Counted from the stretch's first letter, positions 1-7,245 are shown. The stretch: DNA of 11,056 nt from JANQRV01 sp964533785 (GCA_964533785.1 CAZHNG010000234.1:1-11056), one strand, 5' to 3'. The notes: generated from the letters alone by a model not told the origin. Numbers and translations: made by a program.

Positions 1-132
1 AAGTTGAAAATCAGTTAATATAGATTTTTCTTTAAAGTGACAAAGTAGTATTAGTTTCCTGGCCTTTTCTTTTTTATTCAAAATTTTGCAGTTTTGTGCC
101 GGAATTGATCATTCGTAAATTATCGTCCAATA

Positions 133-753
133 ATGCAAAACGTTAATACAGTCATTTTTGATCTAGGTGGCGTCTTGGTAGATTGGCAACCTGCCCGGCT
201 TTATCGCAAAATATTCGATACTGAAGAAGAAGTACAATGGTTTTTGAATGAGATCTGTACACATGATTGGAATGCTCAGCAAGATGCCGGGCGAACCATC
301 GAGGAAGCTAATCAATTGCTTATCGCGCAGCATCCGGATAAAGAACATCACATTCGCGCCTATTATGATCGCTGGGAAGAGATGTTCGGACCCAATATCG
401 AGGGATCGGTAAAAATCCTGGAACAATTGGTTAATAACGAAAATTACCGGGTTTTGGCCCTTACTAATTGGTCGGCGGAAACCTGGCCAATAGCCTTAAG
501 GCTTTTTCCCTTCTTTAGCTGGTTCGAAGGCGTTTTGGTCTCCGGAGAGGAAGGTATGAAAAAACCGGATCAACGGATTTATGCCCGGCTTTGCGAAAAA
601 TTCGGAGTAGAAAAAGCATCAGCTCTATTCTTTGATGATAGCCATAAAAATGTGGAAGCGGCAGTCAATTTTGGATTGAATGCTTTTCAGTTTAAATCCC
701 CTGAACAATTACAAAAAAGTTTGGCCGATTATAATATTCAAGTGAGTCTTTGA
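133..753 (+). CDS. HAD-superfamily hydrolase, subfamily IA (YihX-like)
   Basis: This is a probable cytoplasmic phosphatase of the haloacid dehalogenase superfamily. All four HAD motifs are visible in its 206 residues. Motif I is FDLGGVLVDW with nucleophile Asp10. Motif II is LALTNWS with Thr111. The motif III lysine lies in GMKKPDQ (Lys143/144), and motif IV is FFDDS with Asp168 and Asp169. The second Asp of the usual DxD is Gly12. That is normal for the YihX/epoxide-hydrolase-N-terminal-like branch, so it does not imply an inactive enzyme. The helical segment at about residues 18-90 is the C1 cap. The length is typical of the family. The start is the first ATG in frame and lies nine residues before the nucleophile, as expected. 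The gene is 70 bases upstream of the Nfu gene on the same strand, and I see no clear terminator between them. The substrate cannot be read from sequence; sugar phosphates are typical for YihX relatives. Confidence 0.9.
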   Translation: MQNVNTVIFDLGGVLVDWQPARLYRKIFDTEEEVQWFLNEICTHDWNAQQDAGRTIEEANQLLIAQHPDKEHHIRAYYDRWEEMFGPNIEGSVKILEQLVNNENYRVLALTNWSAETWPIALRLFPFFSWFEGVLVSGEEGMKKPDQRIYARLCEKFGVEKASALFFDDSHKNVEAAVNFGLNAFQFKSPEQLQKSLADYNIQVSL

Positions 754-823
754 ATACAGATAGCTTTACTCAACCTTAATGGGCTTATTGTGTTATTTTT
801 AAAAAGTCTAAATAGAAAAAACC

Positions 824-1441
824 ATGAGTGATAACGCTATGTCAGCAAGTCCGGTGATGCTTTATACCGAACAGACGCCTAACCCCGAATCTCTTAAGTT
901 TGTTACGAATAAAATGTTGTACCGTGGCACAGCCGATTTTCGCGAAGAAGAATTGGCTAAGCAATGGTCGCCACTGGCTACCCTTCTCTTTGAATTCCCT
1001 TATGTAAAAGGTGTCTATATTTGCAATAATTTTGTAACGATTACAAAGGAATTTAACTACTCCTGGGATGATATCATGCTAAAACTTAAAGCATTTATCA
1101 AGGAGTACGTGCAGGAAGGAAAAGTTCTTATCAATGAAGGCTTCGAGGAAGCGATGGCTGAAATTGAGGCTGAAAGAGCCAAAAATTATGAATACTCCGG
1201 AGATGATGCCGAGTTGGTTAGTAAAATAAAAGAGCTGATAGATACTTACGTAAAGCCGGCTGTAGAAATGGACGGTGGAAATATTGAATTCAAATCCTTC
1301 AAAGATGGAGTAGTAACCGTGATCCTGCAAGGGTCTTGCAGCGGTTGTCCTTCTTCCACGGTTACTTTGAAAGCAGGAATTGAGGGAATGTTAAAACGAA
1401 TGGTTCCGGAAGTCCAAGAAGTCGTTTCAGAAATGGGATAG
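824..1441 (+). CDS. NifU/Nfu-type iron-sulfur cluster carrier protein
   Basis: This 205-residue protein is a probable scaffold or carrier that passes Fe-S clusters to target apoproteins in the cytoplasm. Residues about 12-100 form the Nfu N-terminal domain, recognised by YTEQTPNPESLKFV near the start. Residues about 128-205 form the NifU C-terminal domain, with the cluster-binding CxxC in GSCSGCPSS (Cys172 and Cys175) and the preceding VEMDGGNIEF strand. A short acidic, charged linker (about 105-125) joins them. This two-domain order matches the Nfu proteins of many Bacteroidota and of mitochondria (NFU1). The start at 824 gives a ten-residue extension before the domain. The internal ATG at codon 6 (839) is an equally possible start. 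The stop codon is embedded in the stem of a terminator hairpin, so transcription should end directly after the gene. Confidence 0.93.
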   Translation: MSDNAMSASPVMLYTEQTPNPESLKFVTNKMLYRGTADFREEELAKQWSPLATLLFEFPYVKGVYICNNFVTITKEFNYSWDDIMLKLKAFIKEYVQEGKVLINEGFEEAMAEIEAERAKNYEYSGDDAELVSKIKELIDTYVKPAVEMDGGNIEFKSFKDGVVTVILQGSCSGCPSSTVTLKAGIEGMLKRMVPEVQEVVSEMG

Positions 1442-1480
1442 TGAATTTTTCTATCCCATTCCTGAAAAATGATTTTTTTT
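1428..1480 (+). terminator. Intrinsic terminator overlapping the nfu stop codon
   Basis: A perfect 10-base inverted repeat, AATGGGATAG (1432-1441) and CTATCCCATT (1451-1460), flanks a 9-base loop. It extends by CAG/CTG pairs (1428-1430 with 1462-1464) across one A-C mismatch. An eight-T run follows at 1473-1480. The last codons and the TAG stop of the Nfu gene form the left arm. This is seen directly in the sequence; termination is inferred from hairpin plus T-run. Confidence 0.75.
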
Positions 1481-2001
1481 CAAATATATATGTTTCTTTA
1501 AATTGTGTTTCTTACCTTTGCAGTGTTAGAGGATGAACTCCTTTGATCACTTCCCATGAATATACGCTTCTTTTTACAGTGTATTCCCCAGTATTTCAGT
1601 AATCGATCGAAATTATTCCGTTTAAAACTTCGGATAGTTTATACCGTTGTCTACGTGTTGGACCGGTGATCTTACTATAATTTGCATTAGTTCGTGATAC
1701 CAATGTGGGCGGTATTCACACCTATTGTATTTTATCGATCCACTATAAAGTTTTGAGGACCTTTAATGGTGGAGTTTCCTAATCTTTCCAATACTGATCC
1801 CTTAGTTATACAGCAACTATTTTCCCCAATCGATCATGATTCGACCGGTTGAATTTTTCAAATCATTCAAATCTCATCCCGACCTATTACACTTTGGCCT
1901 TAACAAGCTCTGGGCCAAGGACTTTTCATTTATTAATCACGAGATGACTTAATGAAATTACAAGGGTTGTCTCCAAATCAAAAAACTTAAACATCAAACG
2001 G
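1442..2001. other. 560-base intergenic region, long leader of the metalloprotease gene
   Basis: No convincing gene is present. The left part holds the right arm and T-tract of the Nfu terminator, followed by a TAnnTTTG box at 1513-1520. The remaining roughly 480 bases contain only very short ATG-initiated frames (37 codons at 1556-1669, about 28 codons at 1766-1852) with no recognisable protein. One 8-base stem with a G-T wobble (1892-1899 with 1913-1920, 13-base loop) could fold in RNA. The heptamer ATCGATC occurs three times (1602, 1734, 1829) and GACCGGT twice (1661, 1843). The stretch may be an unusually long 5' untranslated leader, or may carry a small RNA; neither is demonstrated. Confidence 0.5.
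1513..1520 (+). promoter_or_regulatory. Candidate Bacteroidota -7 promoter box (TACCTTTG)
   Basis: TACCTTTG fits the TAnnTTTG -7 consensus recognised by the Bacteroidota primary sigma factor. It lies just downstream of the Nfu terminator, a sensible place for a new promoter. The -33 element is poor: only a TTTC at 1493-1496, 16 bases upstream. If used, it would give a leader of about 480 bases before the metalloprotease. Confidence 0.35.
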
Positions 2002-4596
2002 ATGATTATGAAGAAGATACTTGTCTTACTCTCTCTTATTTTAATAAGCTCTACTTATGGTTTTGGACAGCAGATAAAGTCTGTCCCTATTAATCCCTCA
2101 AAAGCAGTTGCCATACAAAAGGAACGGGGGAAACATTTTGAAAAGCTCACATTGATCCGCAGTGCGCGGCAGGATATTTCTTCCGCTTATCCTGCTTTAG
2201 TAAAGGAATTAACAGATTTTCAAGTATTAGAACTACCGGCTACTCATTTGAATAAAGTAAAAGCATTGGATAATAAACAAGTTGCTTTGACGCTACCGGT
2301 TGCTCCAAGTCAATCCATTGAAGTTGAACTGGTAGAAGTCAACATTTTTGCTGAAAATTTTACGGTACGAACAAGTTCCAGCTCATCTCCGGTAGAGGTA
2401 GAGTTGGGCAAATACTACCGTGGCGTCATCAAAGGTGAGGAAGGTTCACTTGCCTCCCTGACGGTAGTAGACGATGAAGTAACCGGGATTTTCAGTTCTC
2501 CTTCCCGTGGTAATTGGGTCGTAAAAAAATTGAAAGCTAGTGATCAATATCTTTTGTATCGCGATCAGGATAAAGTTAATCCGGCCCAATTTGATTGTGA
2601 GACACCGGATACGGACTTGAGGTATACGGTTGAAGAATTGACTGCTGCCGTGCCTAGTTCAAATCCTTCGGACAGATGTACCCAGATCTATTTTGAAGTA
2701 GATTACGACATTTATCGCGATAAGGGCGGAACGAGCCAAACGGTCAACTATGTTTCGGCTATTTTTAATGAAGTTGCAGCGCTTTATGCCAATGAGGACT
2801 TAAACATTGAAATTTCGGAAATATTTGTGTGGGATAATTCGAGTCCTTATACGGGCCAGAGCAGTTCGGCATTACTGAATCAGTTTCAGCAATACCGCAA
2901 CAGTTTCAATGGTGATTTAGCACAGTTACTTTCCTACAAAGCTAGCGGGGGGATCGCCGTCCTGGACGGGTTATGTCATCCCTACAATTCGGCGAAAATG
3001 AGTTTCTCCAGTATAGGCACCAGCTTTCGAAATGTTCCGGATTATTCATTTACGGTAATGGTTGTTGCTCACGAGCTAGGGCATTTGTTCGGTTCCTACC
3101 ACACTCATGCTTGTGTTTGGAATGGTAATGGCACGGCGATTGATGCCTGCGCCGGGTTTGTTGAAGGCAACTGCGGATCGGCTCCCATTCCTCAGGACGG
3201 GGGGACGATCATGTCTTATTGCCATTTGCAACGGGTGGGGATTAATTTCAGTAAAGGTTTTGGCCCTCAACCAGGTAATGTGATCCGCAATAATGTAGCG
3301 AGCTCTTCCTGCTTGCAGGTTTGCAGCGGCGGCAACGGTGGCGACGGCGGCGGCAANNNNNNNNNNNNNNNNNNNNNNNNNNNNNNNNNNNNNNNNNNNN
3401 NNNNNNNNNNNNNNNNNNNNNNNNNNNNNNNNNNNNNNNNNNNNNNNNNNNNNNNNGGCGGCGGCAATGATGGTTGTAACGAAGTAACCCTCAATATTGT
3501 CCTGGATGATTATGCGACCGAGACCAGTTGGAAAGTTACCGGCGATAATAATGAAGTACTTTACGATGGAGGGCCATACCAAAAAGGGGCGGGTGGTTCG
3601 ATGATAGAAGAAACGATGTGTTTGCCGAGCGGTTGTTATTTCTTTGAAATATTTGACGAATACGGCGATGGCATTTGCTGCGGTTATGGTCAGGGGTCCT
3701 ATAGATTAAAGGATGCTAATGGTAATACGATCCTAAGCGGAGGAGAGTTTGGGTTCAGTGAAGTTAAAGAGTTTTGTGTTGATGAGACGGGCGGAGAAGG
3801 GGAGGAAGGTTCGGATAATTGCGTGCTTTTCGACTTTACGGAATACAATGTTATCTCTTACGGAGGACCTCAGGATCAAGGTATTCACGAAGTTCAGAAT
3901 AACGGAAACATCCTGGCCATAGGCTTTAATGCCTGGAAAGCCATTGAATTAAGCTACCAGGTCACACCGCAAACAGTACTGGAGTTTGATTTTGCATCCA
4001 CTAATCAAGGTGAGATCCACGGTATTGGCTTAGATGACAATACGACGATCTCCAGCAGCAAAACTTTTAAAGTTCACGGAACTCAGAATTGGGGGAATGG
4101 CGATTTTGATGACTACCCGAACAATCAGGATTGGAAGACTTACCGGATACCCGTTGGTAAATATTACACTGGAAGGTATAATTATCTCTTCTTTGTGGCG
4201 GATGAAGATTCGGGAGATAGAGAGGGTAATTCTTATTTCCGGAATGTGAAAATATACGAAGGAACTTCTTGTGGAGAAAGTGGGCCAACCTCTTATTTAG
4301 GGGCTAATTTACCAAAAGTAATTGAAGGTACTCAAATAGGAGACCAGTCCTTACAGGTCTACCCTAATCCAACTTCTGACCTGCTGAACCTGGAATACAA
4401 CAGTAAATCGGACGCCAACCATACCGTCAGGGTATATAATACCATGGGACAGTTGATGAAATCTTTCAATTTATTGTTCTACCAAGGGTTTAATCAAAAT
4501 ACGATTGATGTTGCTGATTTGTCTGCGGGAACCTACTTCCTGGAAATTGAAAGTAATGGATTGAAGAAGAGCAAACGGTTTAGTGTGGTCAGGTAA
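2002..4596 (+). CDS. Secreted multidomain zinc metalloprotease with T9SS sorting tail
   Basis: This is a probable extracellular metzincin endopeptidase (M12/reprolysin-like). Residues 1-23 are a signal peptide (MKKILVLLSLILISS core). Residues about 25-200 look like a propeptide. The catalytic domain spans about 224-440. It has zinc ligands His357, His361 and His367 and catalytic Glu358 in AHELGHLFGSYH, and a Met-turn at Met404 (GGTIMSYCH). A Gly-rich linker starting at 442 runs into an assembly gap (residues 452-485 unknown). A Cys-rich beta module follows at about 491-593 (DEYGDGICCGYG). Next is a carbohydrate-binding-like beta-sandwich at about 606-755 (GEIHGIGLDD, SYFRNVKIYEG). Residues about 781-864 form a type A T9SS tail, with VYPNPTSDLL at its start and LSAGTYFLEI near its end. 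The protein should cross the inner membrane by Sec and the outer membrane by T9SS. The ATG at 2008 (MKK) is an equally good start. True length is uncertain because of the gap. The substrate is unknown. Confidence 0.9.
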   Translation: MIMKKILVLLSLILISSTYGFGQQIKSVPINPSKAVAIQKERGKHFEKLTLIRSARQDISSAYPALVKELTDFQVLELPATHLNKVKALDNKQVALTLPVAPSQSIEVELVEVNIFAENFTVRTSSSSSPVEVELGKYYRGVIKGEEGSLASLTVVDDEVTGIFSSPSRGNWVVKKLKASDQYLLYRDQDKVNPAQFDCETPDTDLRYTVEELTAAVPSSNPSDRCTQIYFEVDYDIYRDKGGTSQTVNYVSAIFNEVAALYANEDLNIEISEIFVWDNSSPYTGQSSSALLNQFQQYRNSFNGDLAQLLSYKASGGIAVLDGLCHPYNSAKMSFSSIGTSFRNVPDYSFTVMVVAHELGHLFGSYHTHACVWNGNGTAIDACAGFVEGNCGSAPIPQDGGTIMSYCHLQRVGINFSKGFGPQPGNVIRNNVASSSCLQVCSGGNGGDGGGXXXXXXXXXXXXXXXXXXXXXXXXXXXXXXXXXXGGGNDGCNEVTLNIVLDDYATETSWKVTGDNNEVLYDGGPYQKGAGGSMIEETMCLPSGCYFFEIFDEYGDGICCGYGQGSYRLKDANGNTILSGGEFGFSEVKEFCVDETGGEGEEGSDNCVLFDFTEYNVISYGGPQDQGIHEVQNNGNILAIGFNAWKAIELSYQVTPQTVLEFDFASTNQGEIHGIGLDDNTTISSSKTFKVHGTQNWGNGDFDDYPNNQDWKTYRIPVGKYYTGRYNYLFFVADEDSGDREGNSYFRNVKIYEGTSCGESGPTSYLGANLPKVIEGTQIGDQSLQVYPNPTSDLLNLEYNSKSDANHTVRVYNTMGQLMKSFNLLFYQGFNQNTIDVADLSAGTYFLEIESNGLKKSKRFSVVR
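3357..3456. other. Assembly gap of 100 N inside the metalloprotease linker
   Basis: Exactly 100 undetermined bases are flanked on both sides by GGCGGCGGCAA-like glycine/asparagine codon repeats (left GGCGGCGGCAA ending at 3356, right GGCGGCGGCAATGA from 3457). One hundred is a conventional placeholder size, so the real length and unit number of this repeat are unknown. The reading frame happens to stay open across the gap, and the proteins on both sides make sense in the same frame. Confidence 0.98.
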
Positions 4597-4648
4597 CTGT
4601 GTTTCATTAAAAGGAAAAAACAAATGTACTGATCGTTAATAAAAATCA

Positions 4649-4710
4649 AAAAATTGTTGCAAGTTGCGAATCAGGGGTAATCCTTCAACGCGTAACTCGC
4701 AACAATTTTT
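4649..4710. terminator. Compound bidirectional terminator between convergent genes
   Basis: The outer stem is a perfect 12-base inverted repeat, AAAAATTGTTGC (4649-4660) and GCAACAATTTTT (4699-4710). Inside it, AGTTGCG (4662-4668) pairs with CGC (4689-4691) plus AACT (4694-4697), with a two-base bulge, leaving a 20-base apical loop. The A-rich left edge and T-rich right edge give U-tails on both strands. This fits its place between the + strand metalloprotease and the minus-strand membrane protein gene. Confidence 0.7.
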
Positions 4711-4739
4711 AAAATTTAAAGAATCTTGGTTCGAACTTT

Positions 4740-4762
4740 AGGCTTGCTAATAGAGGAAGCCT
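4740..4762 (-). terminator. Small hairpin just after the BI-1-like stop codon
   Basis: AGGCTT (4740-4745) pairs with AAGCCT (4757-4762) around an 11-base loop, extendable by a T-G and a T-A pair. On the minus strand it lies 7 bases beyond the stop codon of the Bax-inhibitor-like gene. No T-run follows it directly, so it may protect the 3' end or cooperate with the larger hairpin downstream rather than terminate alone. Confidence 0.3.
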
Positions 4763-4769
4763 GATACCA

Positions 4770-5534
4770 CTATTCACTCGAAGAAATGATCGCGATCAAT
4801 CGAAGGATTTCAATGTACAGCCATATTAGCGTAATCAGTAATCCCATTGCTGAAAACCACTCCATATAGGAAGGAGCACCGTACTGTTCTCCTTTTTCAA
4901 AATTGTCGAAATCTAGTAAAAGATTTAGTGCAGCTACTCCGATGATGACTAAGCTAATGCCGATGCCGACAATGCCACCTTCGTGCAGGAAAGGCATATT
5001 AACGCCAAAGAAAGAAAGGATGATATTGAAAAGATATACAAAGAAAATAGCGCCAGTGGCCATAATGATGCCGCTGCGCAGCTTGTTGGTTACTTTGATA
5101 ATTCCTGCTTTGTAGACGAAAAGCATGATAAATAACACCCCAATAGTCAGAGACACGGCGTGAAAAATAATGCCATCAAATAAAGAGGCGTAAATGGCCG
5201 ATACTGCTCCCACAAACAATCCTTCCAATCCTGCGTAAATAGGGGCCAGGGTCGGAGATAGCTGCGGTTTAAAAGAAGCGATCAGAACCACAATTAAACC
5301 TCCGATAGCTCCTCCCCACATAAATAACTGACTGGGAGTGGTAAATGCCAGCACGGCAGTGGCTAACATAATTAAAGACAGGATTATAGTCTTGTTAACC
5401 GCACCTGCGACCGTCATTTTTTCGCCCTGACGTTGAATGAGTGAACCGTCTAAGGTCTCCTGGGCCGTTTGTTGATAGCGTTGCTCGGATAATACCGGGT
5501 TTCTCGATTCAAAAAAACTTCTTTTTCTGCTCAT
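4770..5534 (-). CDS. Bax inhibitor-1/YccA family membrane protein
   Basis: This 254-residue inner-membrane protein has a soluble, charged N-terminus (about 1-45) and seven predicted hydrophobic segments at roughly 48-64, 70-87, 98-117, 122-141, 154-176, 185-207 and 227-250. Seven spans are the hallmark of the BI-1 (TMBIM) fold. The segment DFDNFEKGEQYGAP (208-221) followed by YMEWFSAMGLLITLIWLYIE is characteristic of the bacterial BaxI-like branch. Acidic residues in this region could correspond to the pH- or calcium-sensing site of BI-1 channels, but that is inference. In Escherichia coli the related YccA modulates FtsH; a similar role here is not shown. It lies 60 bases downstream of the LolE-like permease on the same strand, so the two are probably co-transcribed. 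The start is the first ATG, giving a plausible basic N-terminus. Confidence 0.88.
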   Translation of the reverse strand: MSRKRSFFESRNPVLSEQRYQQTAQETLDGSLIQRQGEKMTVAGAVNKTIILSLIMLATAVLAFTTPSQLFMWGGAIGGLIVVLIASFKPQLSPTLAPIYAGLEGLFVGAVSAIYASLFDGIIFHAVSLTIGVLFIMLFVYKAGIIKVTNKLRSGIIMATGAIFFVYLFNIILSFFGVNMPFLHEGGIVGIGISLVIIGVAALNLLLDFDNFEKGEQYGAPSYMEWFSAMGLLITLIWLYIEILRLIAIISSSE

Positions 5535-5594
5535 ATTATATTTTAGTTTGAATATACAGTAAGAACAACCAAACCTTAGTCATGGTTCCAGATG

Positions 5595-6893
5595 CTATTT
5601 AAATCTAATAGCTTTGACCGGGCTGATCGATGTCACCAGGTAAGAAGGGATCACCAGGAAAAATACCGTGATCAGTAAGGTGCCCAGGTTAAGCAATAGA
5701 ATGGGCCAAAACTCCAGTTCGATCGGTGCTACTGATAAATAATAGTTTTCTTCCGAAAGTTTTATGAAACCGTAGTATTCTTGCAATAAACTTAGACCAA
5801 TACCCAATAAATTCCCCCAAAACAATCCAATGATGATGATATAGGCGGCATAGTACAGGAAAATCTTCTGTATCGCCCAATCTGACCCCCCTAATGCTTT
5901 TAGTGTTCCGATCATATTTGCCCGTTCCAGTATTAAGATCAGCAAGGCGGTCATCATGTTTATGATGGCGACGATCGCCATTAATCCCAGGATAACGACT
6001 TCATTGACATCTTGCAGATCCAACCATTCAAAGATCTCCCAAAACTTATTGCGAATACTTTCTGAAGTTAAATTTGCCGGCAGGATGTTATTATAAATAT
6101 AATTGTCCAACGCTTCAATATCATCAATATCCTCTACAAGTACCTCAAAACCTCCCACTTCATTTTCCGTCCATTGCAGTAAACGCTGTATTTGTTTAAT
6201 GTCCACGAGAGCAAACCTGCGATCATATTCTTCCAACCCCGTTTTAAAAATACCGGCAACATTGAAGCGCCTTTGCAGTTGAGCGCCCGAAGGATTGACA
6301 AAATGCACTTCAAATCGATCGCCCAGGTTGACCTCCAATCGTTGGGCGGTTTGTTTGGAGATGAGAATATCTCGGGACATCATGGTATCCGAAAAGGCAA
6401 TAGGATCCCCTTCTACCATAAATTTCTTAATGAAGCTCCAATCGTAATTGCGATCGACTCCTTTTAAGATGATACCTTCCAGCTCTTTTTCGGTTTTTAC
6501 AATGCCCGGCTTCAAAGCAAATACCTGGACGTGTTTGACCCCTCCTTTGGTTTGTTTTAGAGTTGGCACTTCTTGTCCAAACCAATCTCGGTAACCAATA
6601 TAAGTTGCTTGTTCCAGTGTGTCCAGATCTTTCTGAAAAGCGGGGTTGTATTCGATTGGCAGCGTTTCAAGCAACGACTGGTTGATGTTAACATGCGTTA
6701 TGTGAATATGCCCCCAAAAACCGAAGATCTTATTGCTCACTTCCTTTTTAAAACCAGTGATCAAGGCGGTGGCAATGATCATTACCGAAACGCTGATAGC
6801 AATCGCCACTATCGCTATTCGGATAATAAACCTGGAGAATGATTGCTGGCCACTGGCAGCGATCTGCCGGGCAACGAAAAAAGAAAAATTCAT
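5595..6893 (-). CDS. LolC/LolE-type ABC transporter permease (FtsX/MacB fold)
   Basis: This 432-residue protein is probably the inner-membrane subunit of a lipoprotein-releasing ABC transporter. It has the expected topology: TM1 at about 23-47, a large periplasmic domain at about 50-295, then TM2 at about 298-321, TM3 at about 345-370 and TM4 at about 396-420. The N-terminal FVARQIAASGQQSFSR resembles the short cytoplasmic start of LolC/LolE. Between TM2 and TM3, ILERANMIGTLKALGGS is the conserved FtsX-type coupling-helix region that touches the ATPase. The C-terminus SPVKAIRFK is the usual tail motif. No LolD-like ATPase gene lies next to it in the window, so its partner must be encoded elsewhere; this is common for single LolE-like genes of Bacteroidota. 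LolC versus LolE cannot be decided from sequence alone. It is the first gene of a likely two-gene minus-strand unit with the BI-1-like gene. Confidence 0.9.
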   Translation of the reverse strand: MNFSFFVARQIAASGQQSFSRFIIRIAIVAIAISVSVMIIATALITGFKKEVSNKIFGFWGHIHITHVNINQSLLETLPIEYNPAFQKDLDTLEQATYIGYRDWFGQEVPTLKQTKGGVKHVQVFALKPGIVKTEKELEGIILKGVDRNYDWSFIKKFMVEGDPIAFSDTMMSRDILISKQTAQRLEVNLGDRFEVHFVNPSGAQLQRRFNVAGIFKTGLEEYDRRFALVDIKQIQRLLQWTENEVGGFEVLVEDIDDIEALDNYIYNNILPANLTSESIRNKFWEIFEWLDLQDVNEVVILGLMAIVAIINMMTALLILILERANMIGTLKALGGSDWAIQKIFLYYAAYIIIIGLFWGNLLGIGLSLLQEYYGFIKLSEENYYLSVAPIELEFWPILLLNLGTLLITVFFLVIPSYLVTSISPVKAIRFK

Positions 6894-6989
6894 GAAAAAG
6901 AATTAAATGTTACGACCTTTTGTGTTATAAAATAAAACCCCATTTCTCCTTTTGTTGATATTTAGGTAACCCACATAGTCTAAAGTTCC

Positions 6990-7100
6990 CGCCTATCGTT
7001 ACCGCCAGCCCGCCAGCTGGGGGCATCGCCGGCAGCGTCCCTGCCTGACCAAAGTTAGCCTCGTTGGGCCAGTATGGGCTGGGCAGGCAGATTTAATCTG
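6990..7100. repeat. GC-rich palindromic island, candidate interspersed REP/MITE-like repeat
   Basis: A stretch of roughly 64% G+C sits inside A/T-rich flanks. It contains a tandem octamer CCGCCAGC twice (7002-7017), the palindromes CCAGCTGG (7013-7020) and GCCGGC (7028-7033), and a hairpin GGCAG/CTGCC (7031-7035 with 7041-7045). It also has inverted pairs CTGCCTG/CAGGCAG (7041-7047 with 7084-7090) and CCAGCCC/GGGCTGG (7005-7011 with 7076-7082), and a palindrome CAGATT-T-AATCTG (7088-7100). These could form alternative cruciform or RNA folds. Whether it recurs in the genome cannot be seen from one copy. Confidence 0.4.
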
Positions 7101-7196
7101 GCATCTTTCATCTTCAAAAGATCGACAATATCTGAATTTCTCAGCTCAATTGTAAAAATGAAACTTTCATCTCACAAAAAGATGTATATAGTTACT

Positions 7197-7204
7197 TAAA
7201 TTTG
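7197..7204 (+). promoter_or_regulatory. Candidate -7 promoter box for the tyrS operon (TAAATTTG)
   Basis: TAAATTTG matches the Bacteroidota TAnnTTTG -7 consensus and lies 41 bases before the tyrS ATG, a typical leader length. No TTTG-type -33 element is present at the usual distance upstream (the nearest is TTTC at 7165-7168, too far), so support is moderate at best. Confidence 0.35.
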
Positions 7205-7245
7205 CCGGGCTTTCAAAAAGTTTTAACCAAACGAATTTTTAGGAT

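Larger units (their letters stand above)
6894..7245. other. 352-base divergent intergenic region
   Basis: This region lies between the start codons of the minus-strand LolE-like gene and the + strand tyrS, so it should carry promoters for both. It holds three parts: an A/T-rich leader of the permease gene (6894 to about 6985), a GC-rich structured island (about 6990-7100), and an A/T-rich leader of tyrS with a TAnnTTTG-like box at 7197. No protein-coding frame is convincing. A TAACTTTG box reads on the minus strand at 7057-7050, inside the island, 157 bases from the permease start, but has no visible -33 partner. Confidence 0.6.

Noticed and set aside
133..753. Inactive HAD protein because the second Asp of motif I is Gly
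   Set aside because: DLGG is the usual motif I form in the YihX-like branch, and motifs II to IV are complete.
1556..1669. 37-codon ATG frame in the long leader
   Set aside because: No recognisable family, no ribosome binding evidence and a composition like the surrounding non-coding sequence; kept only as a possibility in the leader finding.
3076..3582. Minus-strand open frame across the assembly gap
   Set aside because: It is open only because the undetermined bases contain no stops, and it is antisense to a well-supported protease domain.
4721..4762. GGTTCGAAC resembling a tRNA T-loop next to a small stem
   Set aside because: No acceptor, D or anticodon arms can be built around it, and the adjacent stem belongs to a 3' hairpin of the minus-strand gene.
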